Shown one piece after another: positions 34,937 to 42,974 of a DNA stretch of 64,000 nt. Every line of letters begins with the position of its first letter. Positions within the stretch are counted from its first letter, which is position 1. Origin of the DNA: Halorarius litoreus (GTDB lineage Archaea > Halobacteriota > Halobacteria > Halobacteriales > Haloarculaceae); contig NZ_CP101454.1 in the NCBI RefSeq assembly GCF_024362405.1, forward strand, positions 2,170,001 to 2,234,000. Direction: 5' to 3'. The position numbers and the translations under genes were made by a program. The notes beneath the pieces were generated by a model. It saw only the letters and a list, made by a program, of their open reading frames with translations, made no database searches and was not told the origin of the DNA.

Positions 34937-35533
34937 CTACGCCTTCGCTTCGGGTGCGTCGGCCCCGTCGTCGAGCGATTCGAGCGCTTCCGAGACGACG
35001 CTCTTGTAGGCGTCGCCGAACCGCTCGTACTCTTCGCGGGCCATCGCGGCGTACTCGTTCTCGTCGTCGTCGAACGCCTCGATGCGGTCGAGCGTGCGGT
35101 CGGCGGTCTCGACGACCCAGCGGTCGCGGGTGTCGCCGTCAACGACGCTGATCGATTCGGGACGGACGGAGACGTTCACGTTGCCGTCGTCCGTCTCGTA
35201 GGTGCGGGGCTTACCCACCATCGCCACGTACGCGGGCGGCTCCAGCTCGCGGAGGGCACTCGCGGCCTCCGGCTGGTACTGCCCGGCGTACGTGTAGAAC
35301 GTGCCGGTCGGGTCGACGATGCGACCCTGCCAGTACTCCGAGTCGTCGCCGATGTCCTCGGTCTCGGTGAGCGTCCCGACGATGAACACGCGGTTGGCGC
35401 GTTCACCCGTCGGCAGGAGCGCGTACACTGGGGCGCGCTCGTCCTCGCTCTCCTTGAACGTGTAACCGGCGTCGTTGAACTCGCGTGCGAACACGCGCCG
35501 TGCGACCTCTCGAGTGGGAACGTTCTGGGACAT
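34937..35533 (-). CDS. RPA-associated protein (RPA32-like OB-fold)
   Basis: 198 residues. REVARRVFAREFNDAGYTF, NRVFIVGTLTETEDIGDDSEYWQGRIVDPTGTFYTYAGQYQPEA and AYVAMVGKPRTY are the OB-fold pattern of haloarchaeal RPA-associated proteins (COG3390). The C-terminus has a short winged-helix-like or helical tail. It follows the RPA gene by one base, the arrangement seen for rpa3-rpap3 in Haloferax. It should bind RPA and act with it on single-stranded DNA. Confidence 0.9.
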   Translation of the reverse strand: MSQNVPTREVARRVFAREFNDAGYTFKESEDERAPVYALLPTGERANRVFIVGTLTETEDIGDDSEYWQGRIVDPTGTFYTYAGQYQPEAASALRELEPPAYVAMVGKPRTYETDDGNVNVSVRPESISVVDGDTRDRWVVETADRTLDRIEAFDDDENEYAAMAREEYERFGDAYKSVVSEALESLDDGADAPEAKA

Positions 35534-35534
35534 C

Positions 35535-36458
35535 TTACATCGACCTCGCGCGGATGAGGGTTGCCTCGGCATCCGGCGCACCGAGCGTCTCCATCTCGTT
35601 CACGAGGACGTACCGCCCGAGCGTCGGCCCGGTCACGCGGTAGTAGCGACCGAGGACGCCCTCGGCCATCTCGTCGGCCACGACGGTCGTGTCGAGCGCG
35701 TCCATCGCCATCTCCTTGGCCTCCTCGAGCCCGATACCGGTGAGCTTCTCGGTGGCCTCCTGGTCGAAGATGACCTCGTGGACCTGCTCGCCGTCGTCGA
35801 GGACGCCCTTGATGCGGAGGTCGAACTCGCCTTCGCCCTCGCCGTGTTCGCTACAGCGGCCGTTCTGGAGGACGCGCGTGCAGCCCTCCTCCGGGCATCG
35901 TTTGATGAGGCCGCTGCCGGACTGGATGTCCACCAGCGCCCCCTCGACGCTCACGCTGTTGTCGCCGACCTCGAGCTCCTCGTCGAGTTCGGTGATGCTC
36001 GTCGTCTTGTTGAGCTTCACCGAGAAGTTGCCCTGGTACTCGTCGGTGACGACGTTCCCGAGCTTGTACACCTGCCCTTCCGCGAGCTTCGGGAGTTCGC
36101 TGGTCTTGAACGAGACGAACTTGATGGTGCCGGACTCGTCGCCGAGCAGCCCCACCTGGGAGATGCTGTCGGAGCGGGGCTCCCACAGCTCGACGACCTT
36201 CGTGCGGACGTCGACCCACTGTTCGTCCTGGTCGATGTCGGCGACTTGGACGGTCTCGTTGCCGCCGCCACCGAGCTGGTCGCGCTCCATCCCGGCCTCG
36301 TCGAGGTAGTTGGAGACGACTGAGCGGCGCGCCTCCTCGACGGGGACGCGGTACTCGTTGACGAGCGTGTTCAGGCGCTCCTCGACGTCGTCGACGGTGA
36401 TGTCGAGCTCGTCGGAGAACTGTTCGTGTATCTCTTGGGCGTGCTGTTGCACGTTCAT
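35535..36458 (-). CDS. Replication protein A, RPA3-like single-stranded DNA-binding protein
   Basis: 307 residues. An N-terminal helical part (about 1-60) is followed by OB folds (NETVQVADIDQDEQWVDVRTKVVELWE; GLLGDESGTIKFVSF; GQVYKLGNVVTDEYQGNFSVKLNKT) and a zinc site C-x4-C-x8-C-x2-H in CPEEGCTRVLQNGRCSEH near residues 190-207. It coats single-stranded DNA in replication and repair. A TATA-like tttaaata (36517-36525, minus strand) lies about 60 bases upstream. The assignment to RPA3 rather than RPA1 rests on the two-gene operon with its associated protein. Confidence 0.9.
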   Translation of the reverse strand: MNVQQHAQEIHEQFSDELDITVDDVEERLNTLVNEYRVPVEEARRSVVSNYLDEAGMERDQLGGGGNETVQVADIDQDEQWVDVRTKVVELWEPRSDSISQVGLLGDESGTIKFVSFKTSELPKLAEGQVYKLGNVVTDEYQGNFSVKLNKTTSITELDEELEVGDNSVSVEGALVDIQSGSGLIKRCPEEGCTRVLQNGRCSEHGEGEGEFDLRIKGVLDDGEQVHEVIFDQEATEKLTGIGLEEAKEMAMDALDTTVVADEMAEGVLGRYYRVTGPTLGRYVLVNEMETLGAPDAEATLIRARSM

Positions 36459-36516
36459 TGGTGGTCACGCCTCCGCTCTGTTTTCAATGGGAGGCATACG
36501 ACGGTTGGTGCCCTAT

Positions 36517-36525
36517 GGTATTTAA
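36517..36525 (-). promoter_or_regulatory. TATA box of the RPA operon
   Basis: gtatttaaatc on the plus strand gives a perfect TTTAAATA on the minus strand; transcription would start near 36492, leaving a short leader before ATG 36458. Confidence 0.6.
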
Positions 36526-36572
36526 ATCTACGTTGCCGGAGTGAAAGTGAAATATCGGCGTACGGCGCGCCC

Positions 36573-37424
36573 TCAGGACAGGAACGTTCGGATGGGTTCG
36601 GTCTGTTCGGGGACGTTGAGTGCGGGGGCGTGGCCACAGTCCACGACGAGCGTCTCCATCCCGGGTTTCCGCTCGCGCATCTCCGCGAACGTCTCCGCCG
36701 CGAGGATGTCAGAGTGCTCGCCGCGGACGACCATCACGGGCTGGTCGATGGCGTCGAACAGCGCCCACTGGTCGACGTCGGTGTCGGCCATCAGCAACGG
36801 TTCGACGATACGCGTGTCGTAGTTCGGCGTGAACTGGCCGTCGTCGGTGCGCCGCGCCGAGGTCCGCGCGAGGTTCCGCCACTCGGCGTCGGTCATCTCG
36901 GAGAACGTGTCGTACACGTCCCGGAAGTACGTCTCGATCTCCGAGAAGCGGTCGAACGCCGGCGGGTCGGTGAGGTAGTCGACGATGCGCTGGATGCCTT
37001 CGTCCGCGTCGTCGTCGTCCGCCGGGTTCGGTCCCACGTCGACGAGGACGAGTTTCTCCACGCGCTCGGCGAGCGGGCCGGGAACGAGTCCGATGCCGAG
37101 TTGGCCGCCCATCGAGAGCCCGAGATAGTGGGCCGAGTCGAGTTCCAGCGCCTCGAAGAACGCGACGATGACCTCCCCGAGGGATTCGGGGTCGTACATC
37201 TCCTCGTTCCACTCGCTCTCGCCACGACCGGGCATGTCGGGACACAGCACCCGATACTCGTCGGCGAGTGCTGCGGCGAACGGGTCGAAATCTCTCCCAG
37301 TGCGCGAGAGCCCGTGGACGCAGACGAGCGGCGTGGCGTCGGGGTCACCCCACGCGGTGTAGTGGATCTCGGTATCGGCGACGGTGATGTACTGGTGGGT
37401 CGGTGATCGACTCGAAGACGACAT
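36573..37424 (-). CDS. Alpha/beta hydrolase
   Basis: 283 residues. The fold is clear: PLVCVHGLSRTGRDFDPFAAAL (oxyanion HG), the nucleophile elbow GLSMGG, VDVGPNP, an acid in VVRGEHSDILA, and the catalytic His in DCGHAPALNVPEQ. A cap region with FSEIETYFRDVYDTFSEM lies between. The class covers esterases, epoxide hydrolases and similar; the substrate is unknown. ATG 37424 precedes the first strand by about 12 residues. Confidence 0.9.
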   Translation of the reverse strand: MSSSSRSPTHQYITVADTEIHYTAWGDPDATPLVCVHGLSRTGRDFDPFAAALADEYRVLCPDMPGRGESEWNEEMYDPESLGEVIVAFFEALELDSAHYLGLSMGGQLGIGLVPGPLAERVEKLVLVDVGPNPADDDDADEGIQRIVDYLTDPPAFDRFSEIETYFRDVYDTFSEMTDAEWRNLARTSARRTDDGQFTPNYDTRIVEPLLMADTDVDQWALFDAIDQPVMVVRGEHSDILAAETFAEMRERKPGMETLVVDCGHAPALNVPEQTEPIRTFLS

Positions 37425-37458
37425 TCGCCGGTAGGTGCCGGCGCTCCACCTTAGCTTT

Positions 37459-38031
37459 TCAGTCGCGGTCGAGGACGGCGTCGACGCCGGGCCACTCGCG
37501 TTTCAGCAGCCCGTACCGCTCGCGGTCGACGTACTCGCCGTCCCGATAGATGTCCTCGCGGCTCGTTCCCTCGTGGACGAACCCCAGTTTCTCGACGAGG
37601 GCGATGGACGCCGCGTTGCCGCTGTCGATGCTCGCCCCCACGCGATGCAGGCGCAGGTCCGCAAAGCCGTACTCGAGGACGTGGGCACAGGCCTCGGTCG
37701 CGTAGCCCTCTCCACACGCCTTCGGATGAATCCACGCCCCGAGGTTCGCCCAGCCTCGCGTGTCGATGATGGGTGCGAGCTGGACGGAGCCCACGGGGTC
37801 GCCCGCGTGCTCGCCGGTCTTCGCGACGACGAGCAGGCTCACCGAGTCCTCGTCGGCGTCGTACTGCTCGTAGAGGTCGTCGTACTCGGTAGCGGTCGTC
37901 GGCGTCCGCCAGCTGTCGATGTAGCGGCGGGTGTCGGGGTGGTTGGTCGCCTCGCGGAGGAACTCCTTGTCCTCCTCCTCGGGCGTTCGCAGTTCGAGTC
38001 GGTCGGTGTCGATGAACAGCTGTCCTGGCAT
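37459..38031 (-). CDS. GNAT acetyltransferase, RimJ/RimL-like
   Basis: 190 residues. IDTDRLELRTPEEEDKEFL at the start and LGAWIHPKACGEGYATEACAHVLEYGF with the CoA pyrophosphate-binding GEGYATEA are the RimJ-type GNAT pattern; RVGASIDSGNAASIALVEKLGFVHEGTSREDIYRDGEYVDRERYGLL closes the domain. It transfers acetyl from acetyl-CoA to an amine, perhaps a protein N-terminus or an antibiotic; not determined. It is upstream of the hydrolase on the same strand. Confidence 0.9.
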   Translation of the reverse strand: MPGQLFIDTDRLELRTPEEEDKEFLREATNHPDTRRYIDSWRTPTTATEYDDLYEQYDADEDSVSLLVVAKTGEHAGDPVGSVQLAPIIDTRGWANLGAWIHPKACGEGYATEACAHVLEYGFADLRLHRVGASIDSGNAASIALVEKLGFVHEGTSREDIYRDGEYVDRERYGLLKREWPGVDAVLDRD

Positions 38032-38220
38032 GCGTGTGCGGCTGTCGCTGGCTGGTCGGGTGGCGAGGCGACGACGGAACGGCCGTGCGACCGGCCGTCA
38101 GACGAGGGGAACGAGCATCGCGCTACCCGTTGGGTCACCGACGGGGCGCAAAAGCGTTCGGCTGGTGTGTCAGGCGTTGTCGGCCGACGGATTGTAGTGC
38201 CGTCGCGCCCATCTCCCGGT

Positions 38221-38508
38221 ATGAGCAACCGTCGGCGGCTGGCCCACCTGCTCAAGGTAAAACTTCGCTCCGCGGGCCGGCAGTACGAGGAGGCCCGCCG
38301 CGCCTACCGCGAGGGCCGCACGAGCGCGGACCTCCCGACCGACGGGAGCGGCCAGCTCCGCATCGTCTGCCGTCGCCACGCCGAGAAGCGCACCGTCACC
38401 GTCGACGCCGAGGGTCGCCCAGAGTGTTTCGACGCGGGACACCCCGACTGCGAGGGCTGTGCGCAGGACGTTCGCGAGGGCGTCGTCGAGACCTGGACGG
38501 ACGGCTGA
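38221..38508 (+). CDS. Small Cys/His-rich haloarchaeal protein (DUF7091-like)
   Basis: 95 residues. The N-terminus is a basic amphipathic helix (RLAHLLKVKLRSAGRQYEEARRAYREG). The C-terminal half has Cys50, His53, Cys69, His74, Cys77 and Cys80 (VCRRHAEKR; CFDAGHPDCEGC), a likely zinc site. The pattern matches my recollection of haloarchaeal DUF7091. No function is known. Its stop is 29 bases before the guanylyltransferase start and overlaps that gene's TATA-like element. Confidence 0.72.
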   Translation: MSNRRRLAHLLKVKLRSAGRQYEEARRAYREGRTSADLPTDGSGQLRIVCRRHAEKRTVTVDAEGRPECFDAGHPDCEGCAQDVREGVVETWTDG

Positions 38509-38513
38509 TTTTT
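38507..38513 (+). promoter_or_regulatory. TATA-like element of the guanylyltransferase gene
   Basis: gattttt, overlapping the stop of the previous gene, lies 25-31 bases before ATG 38538. Confidence 0.45.
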
Positions 38514-38537
38514 GTCGCCGGCGGCCGATTCGCTGGC

Positions 38538-39524
38538 ATGCCCACCACCGTCGCCGTCGTCCTCGCCGGGGGGCGCGGCACCCGCCTCTACCCCGCGAGT
38601 ACCGCCGACACGCCGAAACAGTTCCGCGCGTTCGGCGGCGCTGACTCGTTGCTCGCGCGGACGGTCGATCGCGCCCGCGCCGTCGCCGACGAGACGTACG
38701 TCCTCACGCGCGAGGCGTACGCCGACCGCATCCACGAGCACGCACCCGACGTGGGCGTCCTCGTCGAACCCGACCCCAAGGACACCGGTCCCGCGCTCGT
38801 CTACGCCGCCCACCGCATCCGGGAGCAGGTCGACGACGCCGTCCTGCTCTGTCTGCCGAGCGACCACCACGTCGGGTCAGGATATCGGGAGACGTTCGCC
38901 CGCACGTGCGATGTGGCGCACGAGACGGGCGGTCTCGTCACCCTCGGTATCGACCCGACGCGCGCGGCGACCGGCTACGGCTACATCGAACCCGGCGAGC
39001 AGTTCGACGGGTACGCTACCGTCGCATCGTTCACAGAGAAACCCGATGCCGCCGTCGCCGAACGCTACCGAGACCAGGGCTACTTCTGGAACGCGGGCAT
39101 CTTCGCGTGGACGCCCGACGCCCTGCTCGACGCCGCGAGCGGCGGTGAACTCGCCGGGTTCGTCGACGCGCTCGACGACCCCGAGGCGGCGTTCGACGCG
39201 GTCGACCCCATCAGCGTCGACTACGCCGTGCTAGAGGGCGCCGAGGACGTGTACGTCGTCCCGGCGGGGTTCGACTGGGACGACCTGGGGTCGTGGGACG
39301 CCCTCGAGCGGGTACTCGGCCGCGACGGCGACGGCAACGCACGGCTCGGCGAGACGCTGGCGCTCGACGCCGAGAACTGCGTACTCGCTGCGGGCGAGGG
39401 GCAGCACGTCTCGGCCGTTGGCGTCTCCGACCTCGTCGTCGCCGCCTACGACGGGCGCGTGCTCGTCGTCCCGAAACGAGACGCCCAGCGAGTTCGGTCG
39501 GTGGTAGACGCGCTGGAGGACTAG
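38538..39524 (+). CDS. Mannose-1-phosphate guanylyltransferase
   Basis: 328 residues, sugar nucleotidyltransferase fold. It makes GDP-mannose from mannose-1-phosphate and GTP. AVVLAGGRGTRLYPASTADTPKQFRAFGG is the GTP-binding signature; EPDPKDTGPAL, LPSDHHVGSGYRETF, TGYGYIEPGEQF, FTEKPDAAVAERY, GYFWNAGIFAW and SVDYAVLEGAEDVYVVPAGFDWDDLGSWDAL are the ManC-type motifs. The isomerase domain of bifunctional ManC is absent, as expected for archaeal enzymes. It could feed glycosylation, but it lies far from the glycan cluster. Confidence 0.93.
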   Translation: MPTTVAVVLAGGRGTRLYPASTADTPKQFRAFGGADSLLARTVDRARAVADETYVLTREAYADRIHEHAPDVGVLVEPDPKDTGPALVYAAHRIREQVDDAVLLCLPSDHHVGSGYRETFARTCDVAHETGGLVTLGIDPTRAATGYGYIEPGEQFDGYATVASFTEKPDAAVAERYRDQGYFWNAGIFAWTPDALLDAASGGELAGFVDALDDPEAAFDAVDPISVDYAVLEGAEDVYVVPAGFDWDDLGSWDALERVLGRDGDGNARLGETLALDAENCVLAAGEGQHVSAVGVSDLVVAAYDGRVLVVPKRDAQRVRSVVDALED

Positions 39525-39530
39525 GGAGGA

Positions 39531-40316
39531 TTACGCGGATCGTGCGCTCCCGCCGTCGACGGAGAGCGCAGCGCCGTTGACGTACGATGCGGCGTCTGAG
39601 GCGAGCCACGCGACGGTCGCGCCGAGTTCGTGGGGGTCGCCCACCCGGTCGAGTGGGATGTCCGCGGACCACGCCTCGAGCCCTGCCTCGTAGCTGTCGA
39701 ACTCCCCGCGGTCGACCGCCTGCTCGACGAGGTCCGAGATGCGCGAGGTCTCGTGGGCGCCCGGGAGGACGGCGTTCACGCGGATGTCGGGTGCGAACTC
39801 CCGCGACTGGGTCTTCATCAGCCCGATGACCGCCCGACGCACCGAGTTCGAGAGCACGAGACCGTCGAGAATCTCGTCTACCGAGCGTGAGGTGATGTTC
39901 GTGATGGTGCCCCCGCCGTCTGCGAGGTGTGGGTGGGCCGCGCGCGTCGTCCAGACGACGCTCATCACCAGCAGGTCGTACGCCCCGTACCAGTCGTCGT
40001 CGTCCATGTCGAGGAACGGGCCCGAACGGGGCCCGCCGGCGCTCGTCACGACGTGGTCGAGGCCACCGAACGCCTCGACCGTCGCGTCGACGAACGCCTC
40101 GACCTCGCGCTTCTCGGTGATGTCCGCCGCCATCGCCAGCACGTCGCCGTCGCCGGTCGCCTCGAGCGTCTCGCGTGCCGAGTCGACGTGTTCGGGAGTC
40201 GTGCCACACACCGCAACGTGACAGCCCTCGCGGGCGAGCGCCTGTGCGCTCGCGAGTCCGAGCCCGGAGGAGCCCGCCGTCACCAGTGCCGCGTCGCCGT
40301 CGAGTCCGAGGTCCAT
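39531..40316 (-). CDS. SDR-family oxidoreductase lacking the catalytic Tyr and Lys
   Basis: 261 residues, Rossmann SDR. The cofactor site TAGSSGLGLASAQALA (about 13-28), MAADIT and SAGG are normal, and the C-terminal VAWLASDAASYVNGAALSVDGG is typical of classical SDRs. The active site is not: Ser143 is present, but the expected Tyr-x3-Lys region reads LSNSVRRAVIGLMKTQ with Arg160 in place of Lys and no Tyr. It resembles a known side group of SDRs with an SNSVR-type helix. It may bind NAD(P) with altered or no dehydrogenase activity. It converges on the guanylyltransferase. Confidence 0.85.
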   Translation of the reverse strand: MDLGLDGDAALVTAGSSGLGLASAQALAREGCHVAVCGTTPEHVDSARETLEATGDGDVLAMAADITEKREVEAFVDATVEAFGGLDHVVTSAGGPRSGPFLDMDDDDWYGAYDLLVMSVVWTTRAAHPHLADGGGTITNITSRSVDEILDGLVLSNSVRRAVIGLMKTQSREFAPDIRVNAVLPGAHETSRISDLVEQAVDRGEFDSYEAGLEAWSADIPLDRVGDPHELGATVAWLASDAASYVNGAALSVDGGSARSA

Positions 40317-40361
40317 ATCGGGTCATCCGAGGCCGGCGGCAAATAGCTACGCCCGGTGGCG

Positions 40362-40370
40362 TATACTTAT
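40362..40370 (+). promoter_or_regulatory. TATA box of the CPBP protease gene
   Basis: tatacttat lies 27-35 bases before ATG 40397, consistent with a leaderless transcript. Confidence 0.6.
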
Positions 40371-40396
40371 CCGGTCGAGCGTCGTCCCCTTGAGGC

Positions 40397-41227
40397 ATGA
40401 CGACCCGAGCCGATCACCTCGCCGGCTGGCGGGGTATCGCCGTGTTTCTGGCGCTCACCTTCGGCTTCTCGTGGGCAGTCTGGCTCCCAGCGGCGCTTGA
40501 GGCACAGGGTGTCGTCGGGTCGGCTCCCACCCTCCCGAACGTCGGAGCGTTCGGGCCGACCGTCGCCGCGTTCGTCCTCGCCGCCTACGCTGGTGGTGTC
40601 GGCGGGGCGGTTCGCCTCGCCAAGCGAGCGGTGACGCTCGACTACCCGAAACGCTGGCTCCTCGTCGCGGTGGGTCTCCCGCTCGTCGTCGTGGGGTCGG
40701 GGCTCGCCGTCGCCGTCGCCACCGACACGCGCCCCTCGTTCCCGTGGGCGGGAAATCCCGGGCTACTCCCGCTCGCGTACGTGTTCGTCTTCCTGCTGGG
40801 CGGGCCGGTCCAGGAGGAGTTCGGCTGGCGCGGCTACCTGCTCGACGCGCTCCAGGACCGCGGCGGCGCGACCGTCGCCGGCGTCGTCGTCGGGCTGGTC
40901 TGGGCGCTCTGGCACGTCCCGCTGTTCTTCATCCCGTCGGAGACCATCTACTACGAGAGTTCGTTCGTCGGATTCGCCGTTTCCATCACCCTGCTTTCGG
41001 TGCTGATGACGTGGGTGTACAACAACACGGGTGGGAGCCTGCTCCCGATGCTCCTCATGCACGCGACGTGGAACTGGGCACAGGGGATGTTTCCAGTCCT
41101 CGAATCGGACCCGGGGAGCCTCGCGTTCGTGCTCGTGCAGGCGGCGCTCGTCGTCGTGGTCGTCGCCTACTGGGGCCCCTCCAGACTCCGGCGGACGCCG
41201 CCGGCTAGTGAGACGCCGCTGTCGTAA
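40397..41227 (+). CDS. CPBP (CAAX/Abi) family intramembrane protease
   Basis: 276 residues with about eight membrane segments. The family motifs are EE-x3-R in GPVQEEFGWRGYLLDAL (Glu140, Glu141, Arg145), ALWHVPLFF with His about 20 residues on, and LLMHATWNW with the third metal-binding His near 215. These residues hold the metal inside the membrane. Members process prenylated peptides or protect against bacteriocins; the substrate here is unknown. The stop codon lies in a 31-base imperfect tandem duplication (41210-41271). Confidence 0.88.
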   Translation: MTTRADHLAGWRGIAVFLALTFGFSWAVWLPAALEAQGVVGSAPTLPNVGAFGPTVAAFVLAAYAGGVGGAVRLAKRAVTLDYPKRWLLVAVGLPLVVVGSGLAVAVATDTRPSFPWAGNPGLLPLAYVFVFLLGGPVQEEFGWRGYLLDALQDRGGATVAGVVVGLVWALWHVPLFFIPSETIYYESSFVGFAVSITLLSVLMTWVYNNTGGSLLPMLLMHATWNWAQGMFPVLESDPGSLAFVLVQAALVVVVVAYWGPSRLRRTPPASETPLS

Positions 41228-41271
41228 TCGAAACCTAACTGAGACGCCGCTATCCTAATCGAACCCTCAGG
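41210..41271. repeat. 31-bp imperfect tandem duplication at a gene end
   Basis: Two adjacent copies (41210-41240 and 41241-41271), each starting gagacgccgct and containing taatcgaa, differ at a few bases. The first copy holds the end and stop of the CPBP gene; the second runs into the stop end of the convergent tfx gene. Confidence 0.85.
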
Positions 41272-41728
41272 CCGTTCGCACCCGCACGCGCCCCTCGCTC
41301 GTCACGCCCACGATGATGTCGCGTTTCACTTCCCGCCCCTGGATCGCGTCGCCAGCCTCGTCGGCGACGAGCTTCATCAGCTCGGGCGCCGTGCGGTTCA
41401 CCTTCACGTCGGCCTCGTCGCAGGCAGTGAACACGCGTCCCGGCACGTCGTAGAGGTCGGTTCGGGCCTCGACGGTGATGCGGACCGGTGCCTGCAGCGC
41501 CTCGGCGAACGCCACCGTCTCGGTGGCCTTCTTAACGTTCTCGCGGGCGCTCGACTCGACGGAGGAGACGTTCGCCCGCGAGGTACCCAGCTCGTCGGCG
41601 ATGGCCTGCTGTGCGATGCCGCGCTCCCGGAGCGCGAGCACCTGCGCCTGTCGGCGCGTCAGGACGCTCTCGTCCGCGTCGAACCCCAGTTCGTCGAGCA
41701 GTGCGTCGACGTCCGGCAGGTCCGTCAC
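41267..41728 (-). CDS. Tfx-family DNA-binding protein
   Basis: 153 residues. The HTH is LTRRQAQVLALRERGIAQQAIADELGTSRANVSSVESSARENVKKA (about 23-68), the sigma70-region-4-like helix-turn-helix that defines Tfx. The C-terminal half (VRITVEARTDLYDVPGRVFTACDEADVKVN) is the Tfx-specific domain. Tfx was described as a binder of the fmdE promoter in methanogens; target genes in haloarchaea are unknown. It overlaps the TRAM-protein gene upstream by four bases, so the two are co-translated. Confidence 0.93.
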   Translation of the reverse strand: MTDLPDVDALLDELGFDADESVLTRRQAQVLALRERGIAQQAIADELGTSRANVSSVESSARENVKKATETVAFAEALQAPVRITVEARTDLYDVPGRVFTACDEADVKVNRTAPELMKLVADEAGDAIQGREVKRDIIVGVTSEGRVRVRTA

Positions 41729-42177
41729 GACCCCCAGAAGTTGTCGCGGCTGCCCAGCCGCTCGCGGCGCTGCCGACCACCGGACTTCTCTTCGTCGTCG
41801 GATTCGGCCGCCGCGTCGTCGTCACCCTTCTCCTCGTCCTCCTCCCACTCGAGTCGCTCGACCTCCTCGGCGCGGGCGTGGTTCGACCGGACCTTCGTGA
41901 TGCGGACCTTCGCTCGCGCGTCCGGGAGGATGCCGTCGACCATGACGATGAAGCCGTCCTCGGTGCGGCCGACGCCGGCGCCGGACTCGTGGATGTCGGT
42001 CACCTCGACGACGACCTCCTCGCCGAGCTTGACCGGCTGCTGTTTCAGGTCGCGAATCGGCTGACTGTAGTGGTTACACCACTCCGCGCCGCCACGGTCA
42101 CCGTAGTGCGTACACCCCATCCCTTCGATGCGCTCCTGGAAGCTGGGGCACTCGTCCGCGAGTGGGCAGTCGGGCAT
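41725..42177 (-). CDS. TRAM-domain protein with N-terminal Cys/His cluster
   Basis: 150 residues. The TRAM (RNA-binding OB) domain is about 50-108: VKLGEEVVVEVTDIHESGAGVGRTEDGFIVMVDGILPDARAKVRITKV. Before it, Cys4, Cys10, Cys22, His24, Cys34 and His36 likely bind zinc. The tail is acidic and disordered. Small TRAM proteins in archaea act as RNA chaperones. ATG 42177 begins MPDCPLADEC. It overlaps tfx by four bases. Confidence 0.9.
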   Translation of the reverse strand: MPDCPLADECPSFQERIEGMGCTHYGDRGGAEWCNHYSQPIRDLKQQPVKLGEEVVVEVTDIHESGAGVGRTEDGFIVMVDGILPDARAKVRITKVRSNHARAEEVERLEWEEDEEKGDDDAAAESDDEEKSGGRQRRERLGSRDNFWGS

Positions 42178-42299
42178 AGCGGAACGTAGCGGCGGCCCGA
42201 TTAAACGTTTGTGGGTCCCCCCTCCCGCCGGAATCCCCTGATTTCGGCTGCCTGGGCCGCTACCGAAACCGTTTCCGACTTCCCGTTCGTTCTCACCGT

Positions 42300-42974
42300 A
42301 TGTCCCGTCGTGGCCGTCGCGTGCCGGAGGCCGCCCCCCTCGTCGGCGTCGTCCTCGCCTTCTCGGTGGCGCTGTTCGGCTACCTGTTCGCGCCGACCGG
42401 CACGCTCCTCCCCATCTTCCTCGTCGCGCTCCTCCTCTTGTACGGCTTCACCGCCTACGGCATCGTCCGCTCGCCCGACCCGGCGGCGGTCCTGCCTCCC
42501 GATGCCGTGCTCGCCGTCGGGGTGCTCACCGCCGGCCTCCTCGGTGGCTACGGGTTCGTCGTCGCCGGCCAGCCGATGTTCGCGCTGTTCGTCGCACTCG
42601 TCGCGGGCGTCCCCCCGGCGCTGTACCACGCCCGCTACGGTGAGTCCGTGAACCCGCTCGGCGCCGACGTGACGCTGCTCGTCGCACTCGTCGTCGGTGC
42701 CGCAGTGCTCGTCGTCGGCGTGGTCCTCGTCGGCGACCCCGCGATGGCCGCGCTCGACGCCGTCGTGGTCGTGCTCGCGGCCGCCGACTACCGCGACACG
42801 CGGGGGACGCCGCTCCCCGACCTCCTCGAGTTCTCGCTCGTCGCCGCGACGCTCGGCGGCGCGGCGCTCTCGGTGCTCTACTTCGCGCTCGTCGCCGGCG
42901 ACCCCGTCGTCGGCCTCCTCGTCGGCGGCTCGCTGCTCGTCGTCGGCGCGTTCTTCGCTATCGGTGACCGCTGA
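42300..42974 (+). CDS. Multi-pass membrane protein of unknown function
   Basis: 224 residues, about seven hydrophobic segments with few charged residues (PLVGVVLAFSVALFGYLF; LPIFLVALLLLYGFTAYG; VLAVGVLTAGLLGGYGFVV). The short loops HARYGESVNPLGAD and ADYRDTRGTPLPDL carry the charges. I recognise no family. ATG 42300 follows a gap of 122 bases from the divergent TRAM gene. Its end overlaps the convergent lipoprotein gene by 17 bases. Confidence 0.7.
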   Translation: MSRRGRRVPEAAPLVGVVLAFSVALFGYLFAPTGTLLPIFLVALLLLYGFTAYGIVRSPDPAAVLPPDAVLAVGVLTAGLLGGYGFVVAGQPMFALFVALVAGVPPALYHARYGESVNPLGADVTLLVALVVGAAVLVVGVVLVGDPAMAALDAVVVVLAAADYRDTRGTPLPDLLEFSLVAATLGGAALSVLYFALVAGDPVVGLLVGGSLLVVGAFFAIGDR

